Assembly (NCBI GenBank): GCA_003482455.1
Contig: DMYW01000044.1
Span: forward strand, 1 to 62,962
DNA from: Rheinheimera sp.
Lineage (GTDB): Bacteria; Pseudomonadota; Gammaproteobacteria; Enterobacterales; Alteromonadaceae
Direction: 5' to 3'
Length of the DNA: 62,962 nucleotides
Part shown: positions 1 to 8,999 of the stretch, piece by piece
Layout of the letters: every line of letters begins with the position of its first letter
Numbering within the stretch: position 1 is the first letter of the stretch
Notes under the pieces: model-generated
What the model was told of the DNA's origin: nothing
The model's database searches: none
The model's input: only the letters and a program-made list of their open reading frames with translations
Translations under genes and position numbers: made by a program

Positions 1-415
1 GAGGCTTTTTGATCGGTAAGTACGCAAAATTGGATCGAGATTTGAATATATAGCAAAAACCATGCCTAAATATTTAAGTAATTGATTATAAGGGGGTTTT
101 TCGTTGTTGTTTTTTTGAGCAAGTGTTGGCTCTGGATTTTGTCAAGTTTTCCGCACATGTAGTTTCGGCGCATTTTTTGCAAATTGCGCATCAACCGCTC
201 AAAAAAGTAGCAGTGAGTTTGCTAACAAACTCGCTGCACAAGTCGGCACTTGGTATTTTTTGCAGTTAAAAGTGGTTTTAATTTGAGCATTTCGGGTAAT
301 TGGTAACCGCAAATGCAAACAATTCATCAATAAGATGTACCAATCCTAAGTCCAGAAGTGCCTGCAATTGGACCGCAGTTAGCCCCTTGTTCGGGTGAAC
401 GAGGGGCCTGGTGGG
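1..415. other. Intergenic region left of nadC
   Basis: No convincing gene is visible in this AT-rich stretch. It holds the likely nadC terminator (201-240, minus strand). A second strong hairpin lies at 382-407, just after the nadC stop, with 11-bp arms, one G-U pair and a GGGT loop, but it has no T-run on the minus strand. The first 200 bases could be the upstream region of a gene beyond the left edge; I cannot tell which. Confidence 0.5.
201..240 (-). terminator. Intrinsic terminator downstream of nadC
   Basis: Read on the minus strand, an 11-bp stem (210-220 against 227-237, one G-U mismatch, 6-nt loop) is followed by TAC and a run of six T. It lies about 175 bases past the nadC stop, and no other minus-strand gene lies between. 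Confidence 0.55.
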
Positions 416-1303
416 TTAGATGTGAGTTTTGGCAAAAAGACGCATCGACAGGTCGATGGCTTGAACGTTTTTCGTCAGTGCGCCACTAGAGATATAGTCA
501 ACGCCCGTTGCCGACAGCGCACGCAGGCTCTCTGACGTGACATTACCAGAGACTTCCAGCTTGGCTTGGCCTTTATTGATAGCCACGGCTTGTTGAATGT
601 CCGACAGGGGGAAGTTATCCAGCATAATAATGTCAGCTTTGGCTGCCAGTGCTTGTTCCAGTTCGATTAAGTCTTCGACTTCGACTTCGACCGGTTTGCC
701 TGGGAAGTTTGTGCGTGCGGCATTGACAGCCGCGCTAATGCCGCCGGCGGCTGCGATGTGGTTCTCTTTAATTAAAAACGCATCATACAAACCAATCCGG
801 TGGTTTTTGCCGCCGCCACACAACACCGCATATTTTTGCGCCAGGCGCATACCGGGAAGGGTTTTGCGCGTGTCGAGCAAACGCGTGTTGCTGCCGCTAA
901 GCAGTGCCACATAACGTGCCGTAGTAGTGGCTGTGCCACTTAAGGTTTGCATAAAGTTCAAAGCAGTGCGCTCTCCGGTGAGCAGGATGCGCGCGGGGCC
1001 GGTGATTTCACACAAACGTGAATTCGCCGCTACTTTATCGCCGTCTTTGAAAAACCACTGGATCACCACTTGATCCGACAGTTGCGCGAACACTTCGTCA
1101 ACCCACGCCGTGCCACACAAAATGCAGTCTTCGCGGGTGATCACATGGGCCGTCGCAATTTGTGTCACAGGGATTAAACTGGCCGTGATGTCGCCTTCAT
1201 GTAACGGCAAATCACCCAAGTCTTCGGCGAGTGCGGCGCTAACACCGCGGCGGATTTCCAGAAACAGTTTTTCCTGATGTGCAGCTGAATATTGTGTATG
1301 CAT
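416..1303 (-). CDS. nadC: Nicotinate-nucleotide pyrophosphorylase (quinolinate phosphoribosyltransferase)
   Basis: NadC converts quinolinate and PRPP to nicotinate mononucleotide, CO2 and PPi in cytosolic de novo NAD synthesis. The 295-aa length is normal. Family landmarks are in order: RTALNF near residue 112, DTRKTLPGMR with the substrate-binding Arg and Lys near 145, GGGKNHR, the KENH loop, EVEVEDL, MLDNF and the C-terminal EVSGN / SSGALT phosphate-binding strands of the TIM barrel. Its ATG starts 2 bases after the stop of the upstream aspartic-protease gene, so the two are probably co-transcribed on the minus strand. The ribosome site must lie inside that upstream gene and is weak. nadC next to ampD is a common gammaproteobacterial arrangement. 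Confidence 0.97.
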   Translation of the reverse strand: MHTQYSAAHQEKLFLEIRRGVSAALAEDLGDLPLHEGDITASLIPVTQIATAHVITREDCILCGTAWVDEVFAQLSDQVVIQWFFKDGDKVAANSRLCEITGPARILLTGERTALNFMQTLSGTATTTARYVALLSGSNTRLLDTRKTLPGMRLAQKYAVLCGGGKNHRIGLYDAFLIKENHIAAAGGISAAVNAARTNFPGKPVEVEVEDLIELEQALAAKADIIMLDNFPLSDIQQAVAINKGQAKLEVSGNVTSESLRALSATGVDYISSGALTKNVQAIDLSMRLFAKTHI

Positions 1304-1305
1304 AG

Positions 1306-1830
1306 TTAGTTCAGATGTTGAATAAGGGTCAGTGTGTTGTCACGTTTGCTGAATTCTAATTGGTTTAAGGCCGACATTCCTAACAAAATCTCGTCACCTT
1401 CCATACCTGTGGTGATAATAGCGCGGACATTTTGCAGTTCAATCGGGCCTAATTTCAGTTGCTCAATGTGGCTGGAATAGCCACGACTGCTGCCGTTAGC
1501 GGTATCAAGCGTCATTACCATGCCTTTTTTCATGCCGAGTTGCGCGGCTAATTGTTCGGGCACGGCAATCGCCGTGGCGCCGGTATCTAACATAAATTGC
1601 ACCGGTTGCTGATTTAACTCGATGGTACCTACAAAGTGACCCGCGGCATTCGCGCGCAGTTGCACCTGCCGAGAGCCATCGGCCTGCACCGAGCCTTGCA
1701 CCTGCATGTTAGGATTTTCACGGCGTGCCAAATGTTTTTGCGCAAACCAAAAAATCACTAGCATGATCAGCAGCCAAGCGATCAGGCTAAACCAACGTCC
1801 ATAGGCTTGCTGTTCAGGCATCTCTTGCAT
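1306..1830 (-). CDS. Membrane-anchored retropepsin-like aspartic protease (clan AA, TIGR02281 type)
   Basis: This 174-aa protein has one N-terminal membrane segment (about residues 14-30) followed by a single retroviral-type aspartic protease domain. The active-site motif is MLDTGATAIAVP near residue 80, preceded by GHFVGTIEL and followed by the LLGMSALNQLEF strand typical of the family. Such proteins presumably act as dimers in the periplasm; their substrates are unknown. The ATG at 1830 has a good GGAG 8 bases upstream; a second Met three codons in is an alternative. It leads the nadC transcript and is divergent from ampD, with 75 bases between the two starts. Confidence 0.85.
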   Translation of the reverse strand: MQEMPEQQAYGRWFSLIAWLLIMLVIFWFAQKHLARRENPNMQVQGSVQADGSRQVQLRANAAGHFVGTIELNQQPVQFMLDTGATAIAVPEQLAAQLGMKKGMVMTLDTANGSSRGYSSHIEQLKLGPIELQNVRAIITTGMEGDEILLGMSALNQLEFSKRDNTLTLIQHLN

Positions 1831-1905
1831 TTGTGCGCTCCACTTCTGACAATAGCGGCAGCTTATCCTTTACGAGACCTCCTGAGAAGGCATTGTTGGA
1901 GTCAC

Positions 1906-2472
1906 ATGTCCATATCCATTTCGATCACTGCTCGGCCTTGCAGTCATTTTGATGATCGCCCTGATCCAGCCGATATCAGCCTGTTGGTGATCCACAATAT
2001 CAGTTTGCCACCGGGTGAATTTGACACTCCTTATATAGATGACTTCTTTGGCGGACGGTTAGATGCGCAAGCTCACCCGTATTTTCAGCAGCTCGCAGGT
2101 GTACGCGTGTCCGCACATTGTGTGATATTCAGGGACGGCCGGATATGCCAATACGTCCCGTTTGAGAAGCGAGCTTGGCATGCCGGGCTAAGTCAGTTTC
2201 AGGGCCGCGACCGCTGCAATGACTTCTCAATTGGCATTGAATTGGAAGGAACGGATGACTTACCGTTTACGGATGCCCAGTATCAGGCTTTAATAGCGAT
2301 GACTAAACAATTACTAGTTGATTATCCGCGGCTTTCCATTGACCGGATCGTCGGGCATAGTGATATAGCACCGGGTCGCAAAACCGACCCAGGGCAAGCA
2401 TTTGATTGGTCGCGGTATAAATCCGCGCTCACGTCAGCATCGTCTTCAGATTGGCAAGGAGTTTCGGCATGA
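1906..2472 (+). CDS. ampD: 1,6-anhydro-N-acetylmuramyl-L-alanine amidase AmpD
   Basis: This is the cytoplasmic zinc amidase that strips the peptide from 1,6-anhydroMurNAc-peptides during peptidoglycan recycling; its loss derepresses AmpC beta-lactamase in many species. The 188-aa product is close to E. coli AmpD (183). The zinc ligands are visible: His in LLVIHNISLP, His in KRAWHAG and the HSD-x-APGRKTDPG motif near residue 150-160 (ligand His, Asp). The start was set at the ATG at 1906 behind GGAG; the longer upstream reading frame encodes no family sequence. The stop overlaps the ampE start as ATGA. Confidence 0.96.
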   Translation: MSISISITARPCSHFDDRPDPADISLLVIHNISLPPGEFDTPYIDDFFGGRLDAQAHPYFQQLAGVRVSAHCVIFRDGRICQYVPFEKRAWHAGLSQFQGRDRCNDFSIGIELEGTDDLPFTDAQYQALIAMTKQLLVDYPRLSIDRIVGHSDIAPGRKTDPGQAFDWSRYKSALTSASSSDWQGVSA

Positions 2473-3338
2473 CCTTAATCAGTATGTTACTCGCACTGAT
2501 TATCGAACGGCTCGCGGTGCGCTCAGCATCGTGGCAACTATCTACGTGGTTGAAACTTTACTTGCAAATAAGTCGGCAAGGCCCGCTACAAAACCTGTCG
2601 CAACAAAAATACGGTGTGGTCGTTTGGTGGCTAATTCCTGCCTTCGTTGCAGGAGTAGCTGTCTATCTGGTCGATTTTTGGTTGTTGCAATTGGCCGTCA
2701 ATGTTGCAGTGTTATTGTTGTGTATTGGCTGCTGGCGTTATCGTCAGCTGTACAAGCAATATCTTAATGCCGCGCAGCGTGGTGATACCGAAGCGATGGC
2801 TTTGTCGTTGGAACTGATCGCAAACCAACAAGGTGCGGCGGCGACCACGCTTAGTAGTGGCCAGCGGTTGGTGTGGTTGAACTTTAAATATTATGCGGCA
2901 GTGCTGTTTTGGTACGCCTTGTTAGGCGCGTTTGGCGCTGTTGCGTATGCCACCTTGCGTTTCTTAGCAGAACCCGTCAGTTGGACCGATGGCGAAGGTG
3001 AAAATGAAGTCGTGACGCCTGTGCCAGAGCAAGTCTCCCAACTGGCAGAGGCCTTTGGTCACTGGGCTGACGTATTGCCCGCTCGCTTGTACGGCCTCGG
3101 TTTGGCCTTAGTGGGCGATTTTAGTCGCACCAGCCAAGCATTGATGCAACAAGGAGCAGATTTGCATCTGCCAGCCAGCACCTTAGTGGGGGAGCTCGTC
3201 TATGCGTCAGAACCAGTACCTGAAGAGATGCGTGGCTCGGTTGAAGAAGCGATTGCCATGGTGCAGCTGGCGAAACGGAACTTGTTATTCTTCCTGGCGT
3301 TAGTTGCCATTTTAACGCTGGCTGGTTGGGTTGGATAA
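2469..3338 (+). CDS. ampE: AmpE inner-membrane regulatory protein
   Basis: The 289-aa protein has an N-terminal MTLISMLLALIIERL signature and about four hydrophobic segments (around residues 50-70, 65-85, 145-170 and the C-terminus). This is the architecture of AmpE/CobD-like proteins. AmpE is the cistron partner of AmpD and has been proposed as a sensory membrane protein in beta-lactamase regulation; its biochemical role is unsettled. The ATG at 2469 overlaps the ampD TGA and has AAGGA 9 bases upstream, so translation is coupled. An intrinsic terminator follows at 3386. Confidence 0.93.
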   Translation: MTLISMLLALIIERLAVRSASWQLSTWLKLYLQISRQGPLQNLSQQKYGVVVWWLIPAFVAGVAVYLVDFWLLQLAVNVAVLLLCIGCWRYRQLYKQYLNAAQRGDTEAMALSLELIANQQGAAATTLSSGQRLVWLNFKYYAAVLFWYALLGAFGAVAYATLRFLAEPVSWTDGEGENEVVTPVPEQVSQLAEAFGHWADVLPARLYGLGLALVGDFSRTSQALMQQGADLHLPASTLVGELVYASEPVPEEMRGSVEEAIAMVQLAKRNLLFFLALVAILTLAGWVG

Positions 3339-3385
3339 CTCACTGGGCTGGCCATAAAGCAGCTGAGTATTCCCTTGTTGCTAAC

Positions 3386-3408
3386 AAAGGCCCGTCTGGG
3401 CCTTTTTT
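3386..3408 (+). terminator. Intrinsic terminator of ampDE
   Basis: An 8-bp stem (AAAGGCCC against GGGCCTTT) with a GTCT loop runs into six T. Confidence 0.9.
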
Positions 3409-3526
3409 ATGACGGTCATTTGAGCTGCGCCTAAAATCAACTCAATATTGCGTCTTTTGCCAAATAACTTATTGGTATTTCCTTGTATAACAATAACATA
3501 CGCCGATATCAAACTTTTGTTGGTTG

Positions 3527-3613
3527 AGGCGGTATAGCCGCCTTGTTACCGTCGGAACAGCTGATTTTCGGTCCAAAAACAGCGGTTCTCTCCCAACCTG
3601 AACCGCTGTTTTT
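3527..3613 (+). promoter_or_regulatory. Structured leader ending in a terminator-like hairpin, upstream of the subtilase gene
   Basis: Two hairpins lie between the ampE terminator and the protease start at 3668. The first (3527-3543) has a 6-bp GC stem with a TATAG loop. The second has a perfect 14-bp stem (3575-3588 against 3600-3613), an 11-nt loop and five T closing the 3' arm, which is the shape of an intrinsic terminator. It could be a transcription attenuator for the protease or the 3' end of a small RNA. I see a possible TATAAC -10 box at 3486-3491 but no good -35. Confidence 0.5.
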
Positions 3614-3667
3614 CTATGTATTGACCGAAGTGAGCAGTAACACAACGACAATACAGGGAACTACACC

Positions 3668-6600
3668 ATGTTCAACCGACGTCCACTTTCCGTGCTGCTG
3701 GCGAGCGCACTTTATACAGTAGGAACCGCCAATGCGCTGGCGTCTCCTGCAGGTACAGTGCAGCAAGTTCAGATGGCCGAATTACAAAAATACGCCAGCC
3801 AACGCGCGGGTACTCAAGCTAATCAACAACAAGTGACTCGCCAAGGTCGCCCTGGCGGTTTGAACCAACAAGTTCGTCCGGCATCAACTCGTGCCAAATT
3901 TATCGAAGAAGCGCCGCGTTCAGGCAAAGACGTTTACATAGTGCGGCTGCGCGATTTGCCGGTGGCGACCTACGACGGCCGACTCAAAGGGTTAGACGCC
4001 ACAGCCAGCAGCTTGGTTGCAGAGCAAGAGCAACAAGCTTCGGGTTTTAGCAAGTTATTGAACCAAAGTGCCAGTCGTTTAGGCATGACCACAGACGCGC
4101 AGCGCCGGGTGGAGTCGTACAAAGAATATTTAACCGATAAGCAAGACCAAGTGCTGACGCAGATCAGCAATCAAGGCATTGATGCCGATGTCCGCGTCCG
4201 TTTCCAAGATGCGTTAAACGGTTTTTCACTGCAACTAACCCAAGCCGAAGCCAAAGCGATTGCCGCGTTACCGGAAGTCGAGTTCGTACAGCGCTCGGAA
4301 ATGCTGCGCATTCAGTCGGACCGTGGCCCAAGTTTTATTGGTGCGGATAAAGTGTGGCAAGGCCAAACGCCAACAGGTGTGCCTTACCAAGGTGAAGGGA
4401 TGGTCGTGGGTATTTTAGATACCGGCATTAACAGCGATCATCCATCGTTTGCGCCTGTTGGTGCCGACGGCTACGAGGTGCAAAACCCGCTGGGCGAAGG
4501 CAAGTATCTAGGCGATTGCGTCAAAGGCACTGTGACCTGTAATAGCAAATTAATTGGGGTGTGGAGCTGGCCGGTCATCACCAACGACTTTGCTGGCATT
4601 CGACCGCCAAGTGGTGAAGATTATAACGGCCACGGCAGTCACACCGCCGGTACAGCTGCTGGGAACGTGATGTTTAACGTGCCGCTGCAAGGCGCGTCAT
4701 TGGGTGATGGCGATGGCATCAACACTGGCTTTTTCTTCCCACGAGTTTCCGGTGTGGCGCCCCATGCTAACATTATTGCGTACCAAGTGTGTATTCCAGA
4801 TGGTGGCTGCCCAACCGAAGCCGTGGTGAAGGCGATAGACCAAGCGATCGCCGACGGTGTCGATGTGATCAACTTCTCAATTGGTGGTGCGGAAGACTTC
4901 CCATGGGAAGATGCCACTGAATTGGCGTTTTTGTCAGCGCGCGAAGCAGGCATTAGTTTGTCCGCTTCGGCAGGTAACTTCGGCAGTGCCTTTTATACCT
5001 TGGGCCATTCAGCGCCTTGGAGTATGGTTGTTGCCGCAAGCACGCACGACCGCGTGTTAGACGTGGCTAAGCGTCAATTGGAATTAACCGGCGGCGCTAC
5101 CACACCACCGGATTTTCCACTGCAAAGTTATACCAACATCGGTGGTATGTCGGCATCAGGTGTCACCGGCACATTAGTCAATGCCGCGGACAAAGGCGAT
5201 GAATTGTGCGCCGAGCCGTTTGCCGCCGGCACTTTTACCGCAGATCAAATTGTTGTCTGTAAACGTGGCACCGTAGCCCGGGTGCAAAAAGCCTATAACG
5301 TCCTTGCCGGCGGTGCCGGTGGTTTTGTGTTGGTCAACGCAGGTTATCCGTCGGATAACGATGACATCATTAATGACACGTATCCGTTACCAGGTGTGCA
5401 ACTACAAAGCTGGGACGGACAAGCGCTACTGGCGTGGATGGCCGATGGCGGCTCCGATCACGCGATGAGCATTCCTGCCAGCCAAATCAGCGCCACGATA
5501 GATGCCAGCAAAGGCGATATTCTGGCCGACTTCTCGTCACGCGGCCCGTCTGCGACCTACTTAGGGCACTTAGTACCGGATATCACAGGTCCAGGCGTGG
5601 ATATCTTCGCGCCATTTGCTGATGAACATCCGTTTAACCCAGGCAGTGCCTTGTCGCAAGATTGGGGCATTTTGAGCGGGACTTCGATGTCCAGCCCACA
5701 TGTCGCAGGCGCGATGACGCTGGTTCGCCAAGCGCATCCAAGCTGGACACCGGCCGAAGTGCAATCTGCGCTGGTGATGTCCGCGGCTGAAACCGTGCGT
5801 CGTGATGTCACTGAGTGGAATTCTGCGGGTTTCCCGGCGCGGCAATATCGCGCCGGTGCCGGGCGAGTCGATGTAAAAGCTGCAATTGACGCCGGTCTCG
5901 TGATGGACGAAACCGCCGCGAATTTCTTGATGGCCAACCCGCGTAACGGCGGTGATGTCAAACAATTGAACTTGCCACAATTGGTCAACAACAATTGTCG
6001 CGACATTTGTACCTGGACCCGTACGGTCAAAGCGACGCGTGATGGCAGTTGGTCGGTTTCCACCGATCCTGTGATGTTCGACCGTTGGTCGACCTTTGAA
6101 GGCGAAATTGCCGTCAACGGTGTGAAAATCGACGTGCAACCAGCAAGCTTTAATCTCAAAGCCGGTCAAACTCAAGTGGTGACCATTCGCGCTGATTTAA
6201 CTGACAGCCAATTCCGCCGTGACGCGCGCCTGCACGTCAACAGCAACGAAGAAATTGAGTTGTGGAGCAACGTGCGGTTTACCCCGCAACAAGAGGGCAT
6301 GTCAGTTGCGCACTGGCCTGTGTCGATTAACTTTGACAAAGGGCCGCTGCCGAAAAACCTCAATGTCACGGTTAATCGTGACCAAGGTGCATATCGTTTA
6401 AATGACGCCGCGCTGCCAGCGATGAGTAAAGTGACCTATCGTGGTTTTGGCCCAGTGAAAGCGGACATCCAAACGCTGACCTTGCCGCAGGATATCGACC
6501 ATATCCCATTTATCGATGACAATGATTTGTCACATGGCAACGTGCAGTTCCAGTTTATCAATGTGCCTGAAAACACCGCGCGTCTGGTGACTGAAGTGCT

Positions 6601-8683
6601 GGAAAACAGCGCGACGACATCACAAGAAGCCTGGCGTCGTGGCTGGATGACCATCTATGTCGGACGCGATAGCAACGGCAATGGTAAGGCGGACCCAGCT
6701 GAAGAGTTGTTATGCCAATCCAACACCGAAATTGAACTGAACTACTGCTCAATCACGCATCCAGATGCTGGTAGCTACTGGATTGCCTATAGCAACGTGC
6801 GTACCGGTTCAGGCGATTTTGAAGAAATTGACATTCAAGACAGCTACAAAATTGCCACGGCTGTGGTGCCACAATCGGCCAATGCGCTGACAGTGCAAGG
6901 CCCAGCCAGCACAGACGGTACGCCAGTGACCATCGATTTAGGCTGGAATATCAATAACTTCGAAACTGGTGATGTCGCGTATGCCGGCTTTGATGTTGGC
7001 CCTGAAACCGCGCCTGGTAAAGTCGGTTTTGTGCCGGTGAAACTGACGCGTGGTTTAGATGACGTGACCATGGCGGTGAGCCAAACCCGAGCGCGTGGTG
7101 GCGATGTCGTTGACGTCAGTGTGCATGTCGAAGCCAACAACAGTGGCGCTGACCGCACCTTGGATTTAACCGCAGCGTTGCCAGCAGGTTTAACCTTAGT
7201 GCCAGGCTCAGTGGACGTCAGCCAAGCCGTGATGGCCAAACAGCTGACCGTACAAAACAATACGATTTCGTTAAAAGGCGTACAGAAGAACTCAGAGTTC
7301 TGGCCACGGGATTACATCATCACCGATAGCCGCACCGATGCCATGTGCCGTACACCTGTGTACAGCAGCCAAGCGGGCTCTAGCCAAGGTGGTTTTGTCG
7401 GGCTGGTGAAAACTCTTGGTTTAACGCCAGATTTTGGTGGTTCGGCGGTTGAATGGACAGATTCGCGCTTTACCATCCCGCTGAATTATTTCTGGGATAA
7501 AGGCTTGGCACTGTACAACAACGACGCGAACCAAACTTATCCAGAGCTGAAAGTGTCGCCGCAAGGCTGGGTGGCATTGGATCCATGGGTGGGTATGCCG
7601 CTATTCCATCAAAAGTTCCCGTTCTTTAGCTCGCCGTACACACCGATGATTGGCGTGATGTGGAAAGGCACTATGCTGGAATTTACTTGGGATCAACAAC
7701 GCATCAGTACGCTCGGTACGCCGCTAAATGTAGTGTGGGGCGACAATGCTGCAACTTCGGGCATGGTGATCGGCCACGCCGCCAACACGGATGATTTGAT
7801 TATCGAATGGGTCAATGCGCGCAGCGAACAATTCACAGCGACATGGAACGGCATCACCAAAGATGGTGAATCAGCCGATCGATATAACTTTGATCTGATC
7901 CTCAACCCACGCAATCGGTTTGCCGATGGCAAATATGAGCTGATCATGGCTTATGGCGATGTCGATTTTGCCGGCGATGCGGGCACAGGTTCTATTGGGA
8001 TCCATGGCCACTACGGCGCTTTAGATATCTTCGGCTATCCATGGCAATTCGAAGGGGGCAAAGGTTACGCCTACAACGACCTCAAAGACAAATTGCAAAA
8101 AGACTTAGTGGTTTGTTACGACTACACGGGCCCTGAAGCCACTGCGTTTGACATCAACTTCCAAGTGCGCGTCGCTGAAACAGCGGCGGGTAAAGACTTG
8201 GCAGTGACACTGCAAAGTGCGGTCAGCGGTATGGGTTCACGGACGTTAAGCCAGCCACTGGCGGTTGCAGGTAACCTGAAAGTCTACCCAATCAATGATC
8301 AAACCGTGGTTGAAAACACCACACTCAAAGGGATCGCGGTGCAATACCATGATGCGGAAGGGCTGCCGAATGTGATCAGCGTCAGCGGCGCTAATGTCAC
8401 GGCCGTGGTCAATGGCTCGGAATCCGGTGCGACCATTGATCTAACTCCAGGCAAAAACTTTGAAGGCGAAACCACGGTGACAGTGACGGTGGCGGATAAA
8501 CTGAATTCCGCAGACCAAGCCAGCACCAGCTTCAAATTAAAAGTCACGCCGGGTGTCAACATTGTCGACCCAGAGCCAGCGAAACCGGTCGAGGTGGTGA
8601 AAAAATCAGGCGGTAGCAGCTCAGTACCTATGTTGGCCTTATTGGCAGCAGTCGCAGTGTGGCGCCGTCGCCGCATGCACTAA
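3668..8683 (+). CDS. Secreted S8 family serine protease (subtilase) with PA domain and GlyGly-CTERM-like tail
   Basis: The product is a very large (1671 aa) exported protease. Order of parts: signal peptide (about 1-25), inhibitor-I9-like propeptide (about 85-215), S8 catalytic domain with Asp251 (GILDTGI), His322 (GHGSHTAG), oxyanion Asn437 (SAGNFG) and Ser673 (SGTSMSSPH). A protease-associated insert lies around 500-590 between His and Ser. About 900 residues of beta-rich C-terminal domains follow (Fn3-like near 790-880, and a DUF11/cadherin-like stretch near 1500-1640). The last 25 residues are SGGSSS, a hydrophobic helix and RRRR, which matches the GlyGly-CTERM sorting signal processed by rhombosortase. 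The gene has its own terminator and stands alone. A role in protein scavenging is inferred. Confidence 0.93.
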   Translation: MFNRRPLSVLLASALYTVGTANALASPAGTVQQVQMAELQKYASQRAGTQANQQQVTRQGRPGGLNQQVRPASTRAKFIEEAPRSGKDVYIVRLRDLPVATYDGRLKGLDATASSLVAEQEQQASGFSKLLNQSASRLGMTTDAQRRVESYKEYLTDKQDQVLTQISNQGIDADVRVRFQDALNGFSLQLTQAEAKAIAALPEVEFVQRSEMLRIQSDRGPSFIGADKVWQGQTPTGVPYQGEGMVVGILDTGINSDHPSFAPVGADGYEVQNPLGEGKYLGDCVKGTVTCNSKLIGVWSWPVITNDFAGIRPPSGEDYNGHGSHTAGTAAGNVMFNVPLQGASLGDGDGINTGFFFPRVSGVAPHANIIAYQVCIPDGGCPTEAVVKAIDQAIADGVDVINFSIGGAEDFPWEDATELAFLSAREAGISLSASAGNFGSAFYTLGHSAPWSMVVAASTHDRVLDVAKRQLELTGGATTPPDFPLQSYTNIGGMSASGVTGTLVNAADKGDELCAEPFAAGTFTADQIVVCKRGTVARVQKAYNVLAGGAGGFVLVNAGYPSDNDDIINDTYPLPGVQLQSWDGQALLAWMADGGSDHAMSIPASQISATIDASKGDILADFSSRGPSATYLGHLVPDITGPGVDIFAPFADEHPFNPGSALSQDWGILSGTSMSSPHVAGAMTLVRQAHPSWTPAEVQSALVMSAAETVRRDVTEWNSAGFPARQYRAGAGRVDVKAAIDAGLVMDETAANFLMANPRNGGDVKQLNLPQLVNNNCRDICTWTRTVKATRDGSWSVSTDPVMFDRWSTFEGEIAVNGVKIDVQPASFNLKAGQTQVVTIRADLTDSQFRRDARLHVNSNEEIELWSNVRFTPQQEGMSVAHWPVSINFDKGPLPKNLNVTVNRDQGAYRLNDAALPAMSKVTYRGFGPVKADIQTLTLPQDIDHIPFIDDNDLSHGNVQFQFINVPENTARLVTEVLENSATTSQEAWRRGWMTIYVGRDSNGNGKADPAEELLCQSNTEIELNYCSITHPDAGSYWIAYSNVRTGSGDFEEIDIQDSYKIATAVVPQSANALTVQGPASTDGTPVTIDLGWNINNFETGDVAYAGFDVGPETAPGKVGFVPVKLTRGLDDVTMAVSQTRARGGDVVDVSVHVEANNSGADRTLDLTAALPAGLTLVPGSVDVSQAVMAKQLTVQNNTISLKGVQKNSEFWPRDYIITDSRTDAMCRTPVYSSQAGSSQGGFVGLVKTLGLTPDFGGSAVEWTDSRFTIPLNYFWDKGLALYNNDANQTYPELKVSPQGWVALDPWVGMPLFHQKFPFFSSPYTPMIGVMWKGTMLEFTWDQQRISTLGTPLNVVWGDNAATSGMVIGHAANTDDLIIEWVNARSEQFTATWNGITKDGESADRYNFDLILNPRNRFADGKYELIMAYGDVDFAGDAGTGSIGIHGHYGALDIFGYPWQFEGGKGYAYNDLKDKLQKDLVVCYDYTGPEATAFDINFQVRVAETAAGKDLAVTLQSAVSGMGSRTLSQPLAVAGNLKVYPINDQTVVENTTLKGIAVQYHDAEGLPNVISVSGANVTAVVNGSESGATIDLTPGKNFEGETTVTVTVADKLNSADQASTSFKLKVTPGVNIVDPEPAKPVEVVKKSGGSSSVPMLALLAAVAVWRRRRMH

Positions 8684-8722
8684 GCTTAGTGTCGCAACTT
8701 AAGCTGTAGTTACAGCTCTATG

Positions 8723-8748
8723 AAACGGCCCTGCGGGGCCGTTTTTTT
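8723..8748 (+). terminator. Intrinsic terminator of the subtilase gene
   Basis: A 9-bp stem (8723-8731 against 8736-8744) with a TGCG loop is followed by a seven-T run. Confidence 0.93.
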
Positions 8749-8759
8749 ATGCTGAAATT

Positions 8760-8776
8760 AAATGGTCAGACCAATT
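8760..8776. promoter_or_regulatory. Upstream PdhR-like operator
   Basis: AAATGGTCAGACCAATT matches the PdhR consensus AATTGGT-N3-ACCAATT with one mismatch. It lies 146 bp (about 14 helical turns) upstream of the perfect site at 8906. Confidence 0.6.
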
Positions 8777-8860
8777 AGTCGTTGTCCGGCGTTTTTGGTG
8801 GTTTTTAGAGTTGGCGCTCTATAAAAATGCACGAAAACCAGCCATTCCATCGCACGAATG

Positions 8861-8889
8861 TTTACAGGTTTTGGTGATTCTGCTACTTT
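8861..8889 (+). promoter_or_regulatory. Candidate sigma-70 promoter of pdhR-aceEF
   Basis: TTTACA (8861-8866), 17-bp spacer, TACTTT (8884-8889). The -35 is good and the -10 mediocre. The predicted start near 8896 would put the perfect PdhR operator at about +11 to +27, the position known for the E. coli pdh operator. Confidence 0.45.
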
Positions 8890-8905
8890 GTTGGGTATCT
8901 TGGAT

Positions 8906-8922
8906 AATTGGTCTTACCAATT
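8906..8922. promoter_or_regulatory. PdhR operator (perfect palindrome)
   Basis: AATTGGTCTTACCAATT is a perfect 7-3-7 inverted repeat identical to the E. coli pdh operator arms. It lies 84 bases upstream of the pdhR start, so pdhR is probably autoregulated together with aceEF. Confidence 0.9.
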
Positions 8923-8999
8923 TACCGGTAGCAAAAATCGCTACAGCCGTCGCACATCAGATGTGACAAGGCCAAGCGCTTTGCTACGCTGAGTGAGCG

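Noticed and set aside
1807..1905. N-terminal extension of ampD
   Set aside because: The extension overlaps the divergent gene and encodes no amidase sequence; the ATG at 1906 with GGAG gives the family length.
5557..6175. Two 200-aa minus-strand frames inside the subtilase gene
   Set aside because: They overlap a strongly supported coding region and lack any recognisable domain or start signal.
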